Source: Defluviitaleaceae bacterium
GTDB taxonomy: Bacteria; Bacillota; Clostridia; Lachnospirales; WQUN01
DNA: 36,435 nt
Assembly (NCBI GenBank): GCA_009781765.1
Contig: WQVC01000018.1
Coordinates: forward strand, 1 to 36,435
Direction of reading: 5' to 3'
The translations under genes were made by a program, and so were the position numbers. Position 1 is the stretch's first letter. Each line of letters opens with the position of its first letter. The notes beneath the pieces were generated by a model that had not been told where the DNA came from, ran no database searches, and was given only the letters and a program-made list of their open reading frames with translations. Shown in pieces: positions 23,005 through 31,270 of the stretch.

Positions 23005-23810
23005 TGGTACTCGGAATTGACATCGGAGGCTCGACAACAAAAATCGTCGGCTTCCGGCACGGCGAATGCGTCGGAATGCTTCAAGTTGAAGCGGGCGACC
23101 AAATCACGTCGGCGTTCGGTGCCTTTGGAAAATTTTCGGCAGAATACGGCTTACGCATGGGCGATGTCGAAAAAATTATGATAACCGGAGTCGGCGCACC
23201 GTTTTTGGAAAAAGGTATGTACGATATCCCCACAACCCGCGTAAGCGAATTTATTGCAATCGGGCGCGGCGGATTAAAATTAGCCGCCCTCCCCCGCGCA
23301 CTGATTATAAGCGTTGGCACGGGAACAGCCCTTGTTCGGGCGGCGGACGGCGAAATAACTCATCTCGGCGGAAGCGGCGTGGGCGGCGGAATGCTTTTAA
23401 ATCTTGCGGAACGGTTCGCGGGTGTGCATTCTTTCGCGGGCATAACGGAAATTGCCAAAGACGGCGACTTGGGCGCGATTGACCTGCAACTTTCGCACAT
23501 CTCGCGCGAAAAAATCGGAAATCTCCCGCCCGACATTACTGTTTCAAACTTCGGCAATCTGCGCGACAACGCCAAACCCGCCGATTTCGTACTCGGGTTC
23601 ATCAACATGATTTTCGAAAGCGTCGGAATGATGGCCGTTTTCGCAACGCTTAACACCGACATCAAAGACATCGTTTTAATCGGCGCGTTGTCCGCTACGG
23701 AACACGCTCCGACCGTTTTTGCAAATTTGCAAAAAATGCATCCCGTCCGCTTTCACATCCCCAAAAACGCGATTTTCGCGACAGCGGTCGGCGCGGCATT
23801 GTCTGTATGA
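23004..23810 (+). CDS. coaW: Type II pantothenate kinase CoaW
   Basis: A 268-residue kinase that phosphorylates pantothenate in the first step of coenzyme A synthesis. The actin-like ATPase fold begins with GIDIGGSTTKIVG; a second phosphate-binding segment reads ISVGTGTALV, followed by the conserved LGGSGVGGGMLLNLAERFAG. Type II enzymes of Firmicutes are about 265-280 residues long and are generally insensitive to CoA feedback. Coupling to the S component by TGATG suggests uptake and trapping of the vitamin in one step, under TetR control. Confidence 0.92.
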   Translation: MVLGIDIGGSTTKIVGFRHGECVGMLQVEAGDQITSAFGAFGKFSAEYGLRMGDVEKIMITGVGAPFLEKGMYDIPTTRVSEFIAIGRGGLKLAALPRALIISVGTGTALVRAADGEITHLGGSGVGGGMLLNLAERFAGVHSFAGITEIAKDGDLGAIDLQLSHISREKIGNLPPDITVSNFGNLRDNAKPADFVLGFINMIFESVGMMAVFATLNTDIKDIVLIGALSATEHAPTVFANLQKMHPVRFHIPKNAIFATAVGAALSV

Positions 23811-23822
23811 ATTTTCAAGGCC

Positions 23823-23870
23823 TCGGGGACTTCGTCCCCGAACCCCTACCCGCTTTTTAAAAAAAGCGGG
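23823..23870 (+). terminator. Two hairpins after coaW
   Basis: TCGGGGAC (23823-23830) pairs with GTCCCCGA (23834-23841), and CCCGCTTTTT (23849-23858) pairs with AAAAAGCGGG (23861-23870). Neither is followed by a clean T run, so they may protect the 3' end rather than terminate. Confidence 0.5.
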
Positions 23871-23886
23871 GCAAAAACTTTAATTA

Positions 23887-23910
23887 AAAAACGCGCATCC
23901 GCGCGTTTTT
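23887..23910 (+). terminator. Bidirectional terminator after coaW
   Basis: AAAAACGCGC (23887-23896) pairs perfectly with GCGCGTTTTT (23901-23910) around a 4-nt loop. Confidence 0.8.
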
Positions 23911-23915
23911 ATGTT

Positions 23916-24099
23916 AAAGTTTGAGAGTGTTGAAAAATAAGCTGTGCCTGCATCGCAGGAAAATGACGGCAAAGGCGGGCGTCCTTTGCCCGCACCCTTC
24001 AGGTCATTTTCCGAGATGAGGCATATGCGAAAGCGTAATTTTTCAACACTCTCAGTTTTGATGAAACTAAAGTTTCCCGGGGCGGAGTCCCACGAATTT
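23916..24099 (+). repeat. Intergenic repeat copy C, interrupted by a MITE
   Basis: Starts AAAGTT, is interrupted by the 133-bp element at 23922-24054, then continues TTTTGATGAAAC and ends in a G-rich hairpin with GGGGCGGAGTCCC. The rejoined sequence AAAGTTTTGATGAAAC is identical to copy B at 32432. Lies directly upstream of the oxidoreductase gene. Together with the hairpins this fills the gap 23811-24112. Confidence 0.7.
23922..24054. mobile_element. 133-bp MITE with 3-bp target duplication
   Basis: The ends TGAGAGTGTTGAAAAAT (23922-23938) and its exact complement (24038-24054) are terminal inverted repeats; weaker symmetry extends about 46 bp inward to AGGAAAATGAC. It is flanked by GTT on both sides (23919-23921 and 24055-24057); removing the element and one GTT restores the empty-site sequence of a sister repeat. 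It has no coding capacity and must move with a transposase encoded elsewhere. Confidence 0.8.
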
Positions 24100-24112
24100 A
24101 AAGGAGGATATT

Positions 24113-25270
24113 ATGGTTAAAATTGCAATCGTCGGGTGCGGAAATATTTCCGGAGCCCACATCGGAAGTTATTTGAAATTTGCCGACAGGTGCAAAATTG
24201 TCGCGCTTGTTGACATTTTTCCGGAAAAAGCCGAGGCATCGAAGGAAAAATTCAAGCTGAACGACGCGAAGGTTTTTGCGTCACACGAAGAAATGCTTGC
24301 GTCGGGCGTTGAAATCGACTTGGTTTCGAACTGCACGCCGCCGTATGTTCATGCTGAAATTTCAATCAATTGCATGAACGCGGGGCTGAACATGCTTGTT
24401 GAAAAGCCCATGGCGACGTGCTTGGCGGAATGCGACGCGATGCTTGAAGCCGAGCGGAAAAACGGCGTAATTTTATCTTGCGGGGCGCAAAATCGGTTCT
24501 TGAGCATGATTACCAAGCTGAAGCAACTTGCCGACAGCGGAGTTGCGGGCGCGGTTCGATGCGCTCATGTTGACTCGCTGTGGTGGCGCGGGCATTGCTA
24601 CTACGATTTGTGGTGGCGCGGAACGTGGGAAAAAGAAGGCGGCGGCCCGACCCTTAATCACGCCGTGCATCAAATCGACATGATTAACTGGATTCAAGGT
24701 GAGTTGCCCGCCGAAGTTACCGCCGTGCTTTCCAATGTAATGCACGATAATTCCGAGTGCGAGGATTTGTCTTTTGCGATTTTGAAATACAAAAGCGGTG
24801 CGCTCGCAAATGTAACAAGCTCTGTTGTTCATCACGGCGGTACGCAAAGCATTGTTTTGCAATGCGAGAACGCAAAAATTGCCGCACCTTTTTCGGTTGC
24901 GGCAGAGAAGTCCAAGCCGAACGGTTTCGGCGAATCGAATCCCGAACTGGAACGCGAAATCACCGATAAGTACAACTCATTCGCGTCCCGCGAATACGAG
25001 GGCTTCGACGGCGAAATCGACGACGTTTTACGTGCCGTAGAAACAAAATCGCGCCCGCTCATCACCGGGGAAGACGGCAGAAAAACCGTCGAGCTGATTA
25101 CCGCGATTTACAAATCCGGTTGCCTTAAACAAACCGTATCGCTTCCCCTCGATAAGAGCGACGAGTTCTACACTTTTGACGGCATTTTGAAAAACGCCGT
25201 TCGCTTTAACAAAAAAACAAAATCCGCAGAGGCATTGGGCGACAACGAAATAACTTTGGGGAACTTCTAA
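24113..25270 (+). CDS. Gfo/Idh/MocA-family oxidoreductase
   Basis: A 385-residue NAD(P)-dependent oxidoreductase. The N-terminal Rossmann motif is [54 protein letters not shown] includes the EKP motif whose Lys takes part in catalysis. The C-terminal substrate domain has [22 protein letters not shown] with the conserved DxxxxH-like segment. Family members act on sugars, inositols and related compounds; the substrate here is not predictable. AAAGGAGG lies 6 nt before the ATG. It stands alone in a transcription unit and converges with purE, overlapping by 4 bp. Confidence 0.9.
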   Translation: MVKIAIVGCGNISGAHIGSYLKFADRCKIVALVDIFPEKAEASKEKFKLNDAKVFASHEEMLASGVEIDLVSNCTPPYVHAEISINCMNAGLNMLVEKPMATCLAECDAMLEAERKNGVILSCGAQNRFLSMITKLKQLADSGVAGAVRCAHVDSLWWRGHCYYDLWWRGTWEKEGGGPTLNHAVHQIDMINWIQGELPAEVTAVLSNVMHDNSECEDLSFAILKYKSGALANVTSSVVHHGGTQSIVLQCENAKIAAPFSVAAEKSKPNGFGESNPELEREITDKYNSFASREYEGFDGEIDDVLRAVETKSRPLITGEDGRKTVELITAIYKSGCLKQTVSLPLDKSDEFYTFDGILKNAVRFNKKTKSAEALGDNEITLGNF

Positions 25271-25740
25271 ATTTTATGTTCGTTCAGAACAACGTCGCGG
25301 ATTTTTGCGCGATAGACCTCCATTTTTTCAAAAATATTTTCATCGAACGCGCCTAAAATTCGTGCGGCAAGCAAACCCGCGTTTGTCGCACCGGGCGCAC
25401 CGATTGCCATTGTTGCAACCGGAACGGCCGCCGGCATTTGAACAATTGAAAGCAGCGAGTCGATACCGCTCAGGGCGCGCGATTGCACGGGAACGCCGAT
25501 TACCGGCAACGACGTGTAAGATGCGGTCATTCCGGGTAAATGCGCCGCGCCGCCCGCACCGGCAATGATTACTTTTATGCCGCGTTCGGCGGCTGTTTTT
25601 GCGTACTCCGCCATCAATTCCGGGGTGCGATGAGCGGAAACAACCTGCTTTTCGTACGCAATGCCCATTTCGTCCAAAATTTCACATGCGTGTTTCATTG
25701 TTTCCCAGTCCGATTTGCTGCCCATAATTACGCCAACCAT
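25267..25740 (-). CDS. purE: N5-carboxyaminoimidazole ribonucleotide mutase PurE
   Basis: A 157-residue class I PurE, which converts N5-CAIR to CAIR in purine synthesis. The motifs [25 protein letters not shown] (catalytic His) and [15 protein letters not shown] are complete, and [21 protein letters not shown] closes the active site. GGAGGT lies 6-7 nt before the ATG. It is downstream of the nucleotidyltransferase gene, overlapping by 13 bp. No purK or other purine gene is nearby, so it is detached from a classical pur operon. Confidence 0.96.
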   Translation of the reverse strand: MVGVIMGSKSDWETMKHACEILDEMGIAYEKQVVSAHRTPELMAEYAKTAAERGIKVIIAGAGGAAHLPGMTASYTSLPVIGVPVQSRALSGIDSLLSIVQMPAAVPVATMAIGAPGATNAGLLAARILGAFDENIFEKMEVYRAKIRDVVLNEHKI

Positions 25741-26492
25741 TTTTGTACCTCCGATTTTTTATAAAGTTCGTCAAACCATTCGCCGGCAAGAGGAATTTTT
25801 CTCCGTATGTCATCAAGCGAGGAAATTTGCGCGAAAAATTCAAGCCGCTTTACATCCGGAATATGATGCGAAATTTTCACCAAATAATAATGCGCGTGGG
25901 CGGGCGTGTGAATAAGGCGCAATAAATCCGTGAGCGGTTCGAAAACATAGCGAAAATAATACGCATGTGCTTCGAGATACATCCCGCGCCTCACATATTT
26001 TTCTGCACGAACATGTTGCGCTCGGCGATAAACCGCTTCTTCGAGGCGCGCTTTGTTTTCCGCCAAAAATTTTTCGGCATCCGGCGGCGGCGAAAGCCGA
26101 ATCACACCGCTTTTGTCAAAGAGTATTTTTACCGCCTCAACAGGGTCATTTTCGTAAAACTCGTACTCGTCGGAAGGGCGGCTGTGAAGCTGCAAACAGA
26201 AGTCAATTAAAAGGTACTCACTCGTTCCGGCAAGATGATATACGCGCTGACGAATTTTCGGATGTCCGTGCCGCATAATATATTTGTACTCAATTTCGCC
26301 AAGCTCGCCGAGCGCGTTTTCGACGGCTTCCAATGCTTGCTCTTCGTACGCGTCATCGACATCCGCCCAAAAATCTATATCGCTGTATTCGTCCGCTGTG
26401 TCTGTTGCGTCTGCGCCTTCAAGCCACAATGCATGAACAAAGTTGAGCGGCGCAAGCGCGTCGGTCAATTTTTTTATAATTTCAGCTTTCAT
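25728..26492 (-). CDS. Nucleotidyltransferase-domain protein (aminoglycoside adenylyltransferase-like fold)
   Basis: A 254-residue protein with an N-terminal minimal nucleotidyltransferase core: [27 protein letters not shown] carries the metal-binding DxD (SDID), although the usual GS loop is altered to EGADA. A helical C-terminal domain follows ([31 protein letters not shown]...). Relatives include antibiotic adenylyltransferases and antitoxin-like MNT proteins; the acceptor is unknown. ATG 26492 was chosen because GGAGGTG lies 6 nt upstream. It is probably co-transcribed with purE and is divergent from the YigZ-family gene. Confidence 0.82.
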   Translation of the reverse strand: MKAEIIKKLTDALAPLNFVHALWLEGADATDTADEYSDIDFWADVDDAYEEQALEAVENALGELGEIEYKYIMRHGHPKIRQRVYHLAGTSEYLLIDFCLQLHSRPSDEYEFYENDPVEAVKILFDKSGVIRLSPPPDAEKFLAENKARLEEAVYRRAQHVRAEKYVRRGMYLEAHAYYFRYVFEPLTDLLRLIHTPAHAHYYLVKISHHIPDVKRLEFFAQISSLDDIRRKIPLAGEWFDELYKKSEVQKWLA

Positions 26493-26537
26493 TTTTACAC
26501 CTCCGAACCGATTATACACGACAAGAAGGAAAACATC

Positions 26538-27122
26538 ATGCCTTTAATTCTCCCCTCCCCCGGCGCGTTTGAGTATGAAGAAAAACGCTCGCGCTTTATT
26601 GCATACTGTGCGCCGGTTTCCGACGAAAATTCGGCGCGGCGCGTTATTGCCGAAATTCGCGCGTTGCATCCCAAGGCGAATCATAATGTTTTCGCCTACA
26701 GCGTCGGAACAATCACTCGCGCAAACGACGACGGCGAACCGCACGGCACAGCCGGAATGCCCGTGTTAAACGTGTTCACAAAGGCGGGGGTGACGGATTT
26801 TGTTTGCGTTGTAACGCGATATTTCGGCGGAACGCTGCTCGGAGCGGGCGGGCTTGTTCGCGCATACACGCGCGCCGCAAAAGGCGCGATGGACGCCGCC
26901 GAACCTGCGGAACTTATCCTTCATAAAAATTTTCGCGTAACCTGCTCCTACTCAAATTTCGACAAAATAAAATATCATTTCGAAAAACTCGGCATCGAAA
27001 TAACAAACATATCTTACACCGACATTTGTACAATTTCCGTCAGCGTAAAGGAATCTCTCGTTTCAAAATTTTTGCAGGTCGAAGGTATGTCAATTCTTGA
27101 TTCCGACAAAAAATCGCGCTGA
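26538..27122 (+). CDS. YigZ/IMPACT-family protein
   Basis: A 194-residue member of the YigZ (UPF0029) family. The N-terminal domain contains EEKRSRFIAYCAPV, HPKANHNVFAYSVG, NDDGEPHGTAGMPVL and VVTRYFGGTLLGAGGLVRAYTRAA, the family's conserved segments; the C-terminal 70 residues form the DUF1949-like ferredoxin-fold domain. The eukaryotic homologue IMPACT is a translation regulator, and bacterial members may bind nucleic acid or ribosomes; the reaction is not known. AAGAAGGA lies 7 nt before ATG 26538; longer in-frame extensions have no ribosome binding site. A terminator overlaps its stop codon. Confidence 0.93.
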   Translation: MPLILPSPGAFEYEEKRSRFIAYCAPVSDENSARRVIAEIRALHPKANHNVFAYSVGTITRANDDGEPHGTAGMPVLNVFTKAGVTDFVCVVTRYFGGTLLGAGGLVRAYTRAAKGAMDAAEPAELILHKNFRVTCSYSNFDKIKYHFEKLGIEITNISYTDICTISVSVKESLVSKFLQVEGMSILDSDKKSR

Positions 27123-27133
27123 TGCGCGATTTT
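27110..27133 (+). terminator. Terminator overlapping the YigZ-family stop codon
   Basis: AAAATCGCGC (27110-27119) pairs perfectly with GCGCGATTTT (27124-27133); the 4-nt loop contains the TGA stop. Confidence 0.8.
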
Positions 27134-27137
27134 AATT

Positions 27138-27198
27138 AAAGTTTTGGTCAAACTTTTTCAAAAGTTTGTGGGGTGTGGGGTGAAACCCCACGGTTTTT
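27138..27198 (+). repeat. Intergenic repeat copy A
   Basis: AAAGTTTTGGTCAAACTTT followed by TTCAAAAGTTT and a hairpin GTGGGG-tgaaa-CCCCAC, ending GGTTTTT. Related to 23916-24099 and 32432-32488; lies just before the promoter of the Nudix-hpt gene. Confidence 0.7.
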
Positions 27199-27206
27199 AA
27201 TGAAAA

Positions 27207-27236
27207 TTGATTTCCGCGTTCAAGCCGGTTTATAAT
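27207..27236 (+). promoter_or_regulatory. Promoter of the Nudix-hpt/ftsH operon
   Basis: TTGATT (27207-27212) and a perfect TATAAT (27231-27236) are 18 bp apart, ending 27 bp before the ATG. Confidence 0.72.
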
Positions 27237-27263
27237 TAGAAAAACTTGACTAAGGAGGCGCGA

Positions 27264-28289
27264 ATGCAAACAATTGCAATTTTAGACGATAAAAATTATG
27301 AACCGCATTGGAAAATTGAAAAACGGCCGTCCGTTAAGGCAATAATCTTTAAGGACGGCAAACTTGCAATGATTAAAAGCGAAAAATTCGGCGATTATTC
27401 GTTTCCGGGCGGCGGTATCGACGCGGGCGAAACGCACCTTGAAGCTCTCGTGCGCGAAGTGCTTGAGGAAACAGGACTGCATGTTCTGCCGGAAAGTGTG
27501 CGCGAATTCGGCGTCGCGATTTCTCGTCGTGCGGGGATTTCCGGTCAAAATTATATCTTTGAGCAGGAAATTTTCTACTATACATGCGATGTTGACCCGG
27601 ATAAAATTTCGCCGGTCGCGCTCGAAGACTACGAAATCGAATTTGAATACAAGCTCATCTGTACAACTTTCGATGAGGCGATTTGCGCAAACGAAAAGGT
27701 CTTAACTCTGCCGGAAATTCCGTGGGTTAAACGGGAAAATTTCGTTTTGCATAAACTTAAAAGTTTGCACGAAGCCCCTGCGGTGCTGATTTCCGCCGAA
27801 AAAATCGCCGCTCGCGTTCAAGAACTTGCAGCGGAAATTTCGTGCGATTACGCCGGAAAAAAAATTACGCTTATCGGTACGCTTAAAGGCGCGGTGATTT
27901 TTTTCGCCGACCTTGCGCGGTCAATTGACGTGCCTCTTGAAATGGAATTTATAAAAGTTTCAAGCTATGGCAAAAGCTCGGAATCGTCGGGAGAAGTGCG
28001 TCTTGAAAGCCCCGAAAAATTAAATATTGAGGGTCGCGATATAATTTTAGTTGAGGATATTGTTGATATGGGATATACTGCACGTTGGTTGCGGGAATTT
28101 TTAGAATCGCAAAACCCGGCATCGCTCGCGCTTTGTACTCTTTTGGACAAACCCGACCGCCGCAAAGTTCCCGTAAAAGTCGAATACACGGGCTTTTCAA
28201 TCCCCGACCTGTTTGTTGTCGGTTACGGGCTTGATTACGCCCAAAAGTATCGAAATCTCCCCTACATTGGCAAAGTTGAGGTGACGTAA
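27264..28289 (+). CDS. hpt: Nudix hydrolase - hypoxanthine phosphoribosyltransferase fusion
   Basis: A 341-residue two-domain protein. Residues about 20-160 are a Nudix domain with a perfect box (GGIDAGETHLEALVREVLEETGL), which hydrolyses nucleoside diphosphates linked to another group. Residues about 165-341 are a complete hypoxanthine/guanine phosphoribosyltransferase: LIGTLKGAVIFFADL, FIKVSSYG, and the PRPP loop ILVEDIVDMGYTARWL, ending VGYGLDYAQKYRNLPYIGKVE as in Hpt. AAGGAGG lies 6 nt before ATG 27264, and one frame runs through both domains. In Firmicutes hpt usually lies between tilS and ftsH; ftsH follows here but the Nudix part replaces tilS. The fusion may couple nucleotide clean-up to purine salvage. 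Confidence 0.92.
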   Translation: MQTIAILDDKNYEPHWKIEKRPSVKAIIFKDGKLAMIKSEKFGDYSFPGGGIDAGETHLEALVREVLEETGLHVLPESVREFGVAISRRAGISGQNYIFEQEIFYYTCDVDPDKISPVALEDYEIEFEYKLICTTFDEAICANEKVLTLPEIPWVKRENFVLHKLKSLHEAPAVLISAEKIAARVQELAAEISCDYAGKKITLIGTLKGAVIFFADLARSIDVPLEMEFIKVSSYGKSSESSGEVRLESPEKLNIEGRDIILVEDIVDMGYTARWLREFLESQNPASLALCTLLDKPDRRKVPVKVEYTGFSIPDLFVVGYGLDYAQKYRNLPYIGKVEVT

Positions 28290-30167
28290 GTGCAAAATTC
28301 CAATACCGGAAGCTACACGTTGTTACTTTTGATTTTTATGATAATCTTCACTGTTTTCGCATTCAGTCGGTTGTTTGGTCCGGCAGAACAGCCTCCGCCG
28401 TATTCTTACGCGGATTTGATGCGCGATTTGGAATCCGGGCGCATTACCGGCGTTGTCATTACGCCCAGCCACGACATTACAAACGTTGGTATCGCAAGCA
28501 TCACGCTTTACGGCGGGCTTTCGCGCGAGGTTCAAATCCCCGATATTACGGGCTTCATGGAACATATTCATGCGCACTTGGGGTCATACGAAGTAACTCT
28601 CGAGGTTGACGCGGGTTCGCCGCCGCGCCCGAGTTGGATTTGGTCAATGCTGCCGTTTTTGCTGATTGCCGGCCTGTTTATCGTGGTGATTGTAATTATG
28701 ATGAGCCAAGCCAACGGCGGCGGACGCGGTGCGATGAACTTTGGCAAATCCCGCGCGAAAGTCACACTGCAAGACACGCGAAAAGTTACGTTCAAGCAAG
28801 TCGCGGGGCTTGACGAGGAAAAAGAAGAGCTTTCGGAAATCGTTGACTTTTTAAAAACACCGCAAAAATATCAAGACCTCGGCGCGAGGATTCCGCGCGG
28901 AGTATTGCTTGTCGGTCCTCCGGGTACAGGTAAGACGTATCTTGCGCGGGCGGTTGCGGGCGAAGCAAATGTTCCGTTTTACAGTATTTCCGGCTCGGAT
29001 TTCGTAGAAATGTTTGTTGGCGTCGGAGCAAGCCGCGTTCGCGATTTATTTGAACAGGCGAAACGCAACCCGGCAAGCATTGTGATTATCGACGAAATCG
29101 ACGCAGTCGGGCGCAGACGCGGAGCGGGGCTCGGCGGCGGTCACGACGAACGCGAACAAACGCTGAATCAGCTTTTAGTAGAAATGGACGGTTTCGGCAT
29201 AAACGAGGGCGTAATTGTTCTTGCTGCAACAAACCGCCCCGATATTCTCGACCCTGCGTTGTTACGCCCGGGGCGTTTCGACCGAAAAATCACCGTAAAT
29301 CCGCCGGATGTGGCCGGACGCGAAGCCGTTCTTGCTGTACATGCGGAGGGCAAATTGATTGCGCCGGACGTTTCGTTGAAAACAATCGCGCAAACAACAA
29401 TCGGCTTCACGCCCGCCGACCTCGAAAACCTCTTAAACGAGGGCGCGTTAATTGCCGCGCGCGCAAACAAACCCATGGTTGACATGGAATCGATAAGACG
29501 CTCATTTATAAAGGTAGCGATGGGAACGGAAAAAAAATCTCGTGTGCGCACGGAGAAAGAGCGTCGTCTTGTAGCGTATCACGAGGCAGGTCATGCGATT
29601 TGTTTTGAAATTCTGCCCGACATCGACCCCACATACGTCGTTTCGATTATTCCGACGGGGCGTGCCGGCGGTTATGTAATGCCTTTGCCCGGCGAAGAGC
29701 GCGAAAGTTGGAGCAAAAACTTCATGGAGCAGCGCATAATCAGCGGGCTTGGCGGTCGTGCAGCCGAGGCGTTAATTTTGAAAGATTTAACCTCGGGCGC
29801 GTCGGCGGACATCAAGCAGGTTACCGCAATCGCCCGCGATATGGTGATAAAATACGGAATGAGCGAAACATTGGGGCCGATTCATTTCGGCAACGACAAC
29901 GACGAAGTTTTTCTCGGTCGCGATTACGGGCATACTCGCAGTTACGGCGACCAAGTTGCCGACCAAATTGACCTCGAAATCAAGCGAATTGTGGAAGATG
30001 CATACAACAAGGCACTGAATATCATTGAAACCCATGTTGATATTTTGCATAATTTAGCAGAAATGTTGCTCCAAAAAGAGCGCGTTTCCGGAGAAGAAGT
30101 CCGTGCGATGTTCCCCTACGGCACTCTTCCTGCAAAAATCAGCAACAAGGGATTGCTTGATGCATGA
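28290..30167 (+). CDS. ftsH: ATP-dependent zinc metalloprotease FtsH
   Basis: A 625-residue membrane-anchored AAA+ protease that removes misassembled membrane proteins and short-lived regulators. Two transmembrane helices frame a small extracytoplasmic domain ([20 protein letters not shown] near residue 12 and [17 protein letters not shown] near 125). The AAA domain has Walker [15 protein letters not shown], Walker [14 protein letters not shown] and the second region of homology [19 protein letters not shown]; the zinc site is HEAGH. Length is typical. The start is GTG with GAGGTGA about 5 nt upstream, directly after the hpt stop. It overlaps the phosphatase gene by 4 bp. Confidence 0.97.
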   Translation: MQNSNTGSYTLLLLIFMIIFTVFAFSRLFGPAEQPPPYSYADLMRDLESGRITGVVITPSHDITNVGIASITLYGGLSREVQIPDITGFMEHIHAHLGSYEVTLEVDAGSPPRPSWIWSMLPFLLIAGLFIVVIVIMMSQANGGGRGAMNFGKSRAKVTLQDTRKVTFKQVAGLDEEKEELSEIVDFLKTPQKYQDLGARIPRGVLLVGPPGTGKTYLARAVAGEANVPFYSISGSDFVEMFVGVGASRVRDLFEQAKRNPASIVIIDEIDAVGRRRGAGLGGGHDEREQTLNQLLVEMDGFGINEGVIVLAATNRPDILDPALLRPGRFDRKITVNPPDVAGREAVLAVHAEGKLIAPDVSLKTIAQTTIGFTPADLENLLNEGALIAARANKPMVDMESIRRSFIKVAMGTEKKSRVRTEKERRLVAYHEAGHAICFEILPDIDPTYVVSIIPTGRAGGYVMPLPGEERESWSKNFMEQRIISGLGGRAAEALILKDLTSGASADIKQVTAIARDMVIKYGMSETLGPIHFGNDNDEVFLGRDYGHTRSYGDQVADQIDLEIKRIVEDAYNKALNIIETHVDILHNLAEMLLQKERVSGEEVRAMFPYGTLPAKISNKGLLDA

Positions 30168-30742
30168 CAACAATTTATTTCATCCGCCACGCCGAGCCTG
30201 ATTTCAACATACATGACGACTTTTCGCGTCCGCTGACGGAAAAGGGGCAGACCAACTGCGCCTTAGTCACAAAATTTTTGCGTGACAAGAACATCGACGC
30301 AGTTTTGTCGAGTCCGTATCTGCGGGCGCGAGATACCGTCGCGCCCTTTGCGGAAAGCACAGGGCTTGAAATCCGCACAATTGGCGATTTTCGTGAGAGA
30401 AAAGTTGACGATGAATGGATTTTGTCGTTTGAAGATTTCACGAAAAAGCAATGGGCGGATTTTACATATAAATTGCCGAACGGCGAATCATTAGAGGAAG
30501 TGCGGGTGCGAAACATTTCTGCACTTGAAGGTGTTTTGCGCGAATTTTCAGGCAAAACTCTTGCAATCGGCACACACGGCACGGCATTGTCGGTGATTGC
30601 GCATCATTATGACAACACATACGGCTATGAGGGATTTGCCGAAATGAAGCGGATTTTTTCATGGGTTTTGAAAATGGAGTTTAGCGGAAACGGCGATTTC
30701 GTCGGAATGAAAAAAATCGACTTGTTCCGCGCCGACCGATAA
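30164..30742 (+). CDS. Histidine phosphatase family protein
   Basis: A 192-residue member of the phosphoglycerate-mutase-like superfamily. The catalytic phospho-His is in [10 protein letters not shown] (RHAE, His9), the conserved Arg is in [11 protein letters not shown], and the second His is in [12 protein letters not shown]. Such small enzymes remove phosphate from sugars, alpha-ribazole phosphate, nucleotides or proteins; the substrate is not predictable. The ATG overlaps the ftsH stop (ATGA). It is the last gene of the Nudix-hpt operon and is followed by a terminator. Confidence 0.93.
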   Translation: MTTIYFIRHAEPDFNIHDDFSRPLTEKGQTNCALVTKFLRDKNIDAVLSSPYLRARDTVAPFAESTGLEIRTIGDFRERKVDDEWILSFEDFTKKQWADFTYKLPNGESLEEVRVRNISALEGVLREFSGKTLAIGTHGTALSVIAHHYDNTYGYEGFAEMKRIFSWVLKMEFSGNGDFVGMKKIDLFRADR

Positions 30743-30756
30743 AACTTAATTTACGC

Positions 30757-30791
30757 AAAAAAAACGACCATCGCCGGGTGGTCTTTTTTTT
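30757..30791 (+). terminator. Terminator of the Nudix-hpt/ftsH operon
   Basis: GACCA (30766-30770) pairs with TGGTC (30779-30783), flanked by eight A and followed by T residues from 30784. Confidence 0.75.
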
Positions 30792-30844
30792 GCACAAATT
30801 TCCGGAGCAGTCTTTTCTATCGGTACGGAAAAACTGTCCATAGC

Positions 30845-31097
30845 TATAGTGAACCAAATCAGGAAGCGTCCCGTCGGCTACGCATTGTCGCGAACGCACT
30901 TGAGAAGCCCGCTCAGGCTTCGTCGGAAAACGCGCAGAAGCCCGCGTTTTCCGCCTCGCCTTCTCGGTTCTCAACGGCGTTCGCTGTCGTAAACGGTTCG
31001 CTCATTGTCGTTTTCGGGAAAAACACCCGAAAACAACCGGTCGCTCACCACAATGCACTTAACGCCGACGGGACGCAAATCAAGTTGATTCACTATA
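30845..31097. mobile_element. MITE-like 253-bp inverted-repeat element
   Basis: The left end TATAGTGAACCAA...GCGTCCCGTCGG and the complement of the right end, TATAGTGAATCAA...GCGTCCCGTCGG, align over about 33 bp. TA at each tip would fit a TA target duplication of the IS630/Tc1 type. The interior holds several hairpins (CGGAAAACGCG/GCGTTTTCCG; GTTTTCGGG/CCCGAAAAC) and no gene. It fills most of the 30743-31270 gap. Confidence 0.65.
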
Positions 31098-31159
31098 TTT
31101 GCACTTTGGAATTTGCTATGCAGCAATTTGGCTTTGCACAAAAAAATCCTTTCATTTTA

Positions 31160-31188
31160 TTTACATCCATACCGCAAAATGTTATAGT
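31160..31188 (+). promoter_or_regulatory. Promoter of the serC operon
   Basis: TTTACA (31160-31165) and TATAGT (31183-31188) are 17 bp apart, giving a leader of about 76 nt. Confidence 0.65.
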
Positions 31189-31195
31189 TGTTCCG

Positions 31196-31239
31196 CCCAA
31201 AAACGGCTTGAAGCCGCCGATTTTTCGGAGTATTTTGGG
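31196..31239 (+). promoter_or_regulatory. Three-way-junction fold in the serC leader
   Basis: CCCAAAA (31196-31202) pairs with TTTTGGG (31233-31239) and encloses two hairpins: CGGCT/AGCCG (31204-31216) and CCGA/TCGG (31217-31228). The fold starts at the predicted 5' end of the mRNA. It is too small for a T-box. It could be a regulatory or stabilising element, or chance. Confidence 0.4.
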
Positions 31240-31270
31240 ACAAGTTTTTTAAAGAATGGAGCAATAAACT

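Noticed and set aside
26235-26537. N-terminal extension of the YigZ-family protein
   Set aside because: The added 101 residues are antisense to the nucleotidyltransferase gene and do not resemble the family; a good ribosome binding site precedes the ATG at 26538.
31189-31270. T-box or known riboswitch before serC
   Set aside because: The leader is only about 76 nt, with no T-box sequence and no terminator/antiterminator pair.
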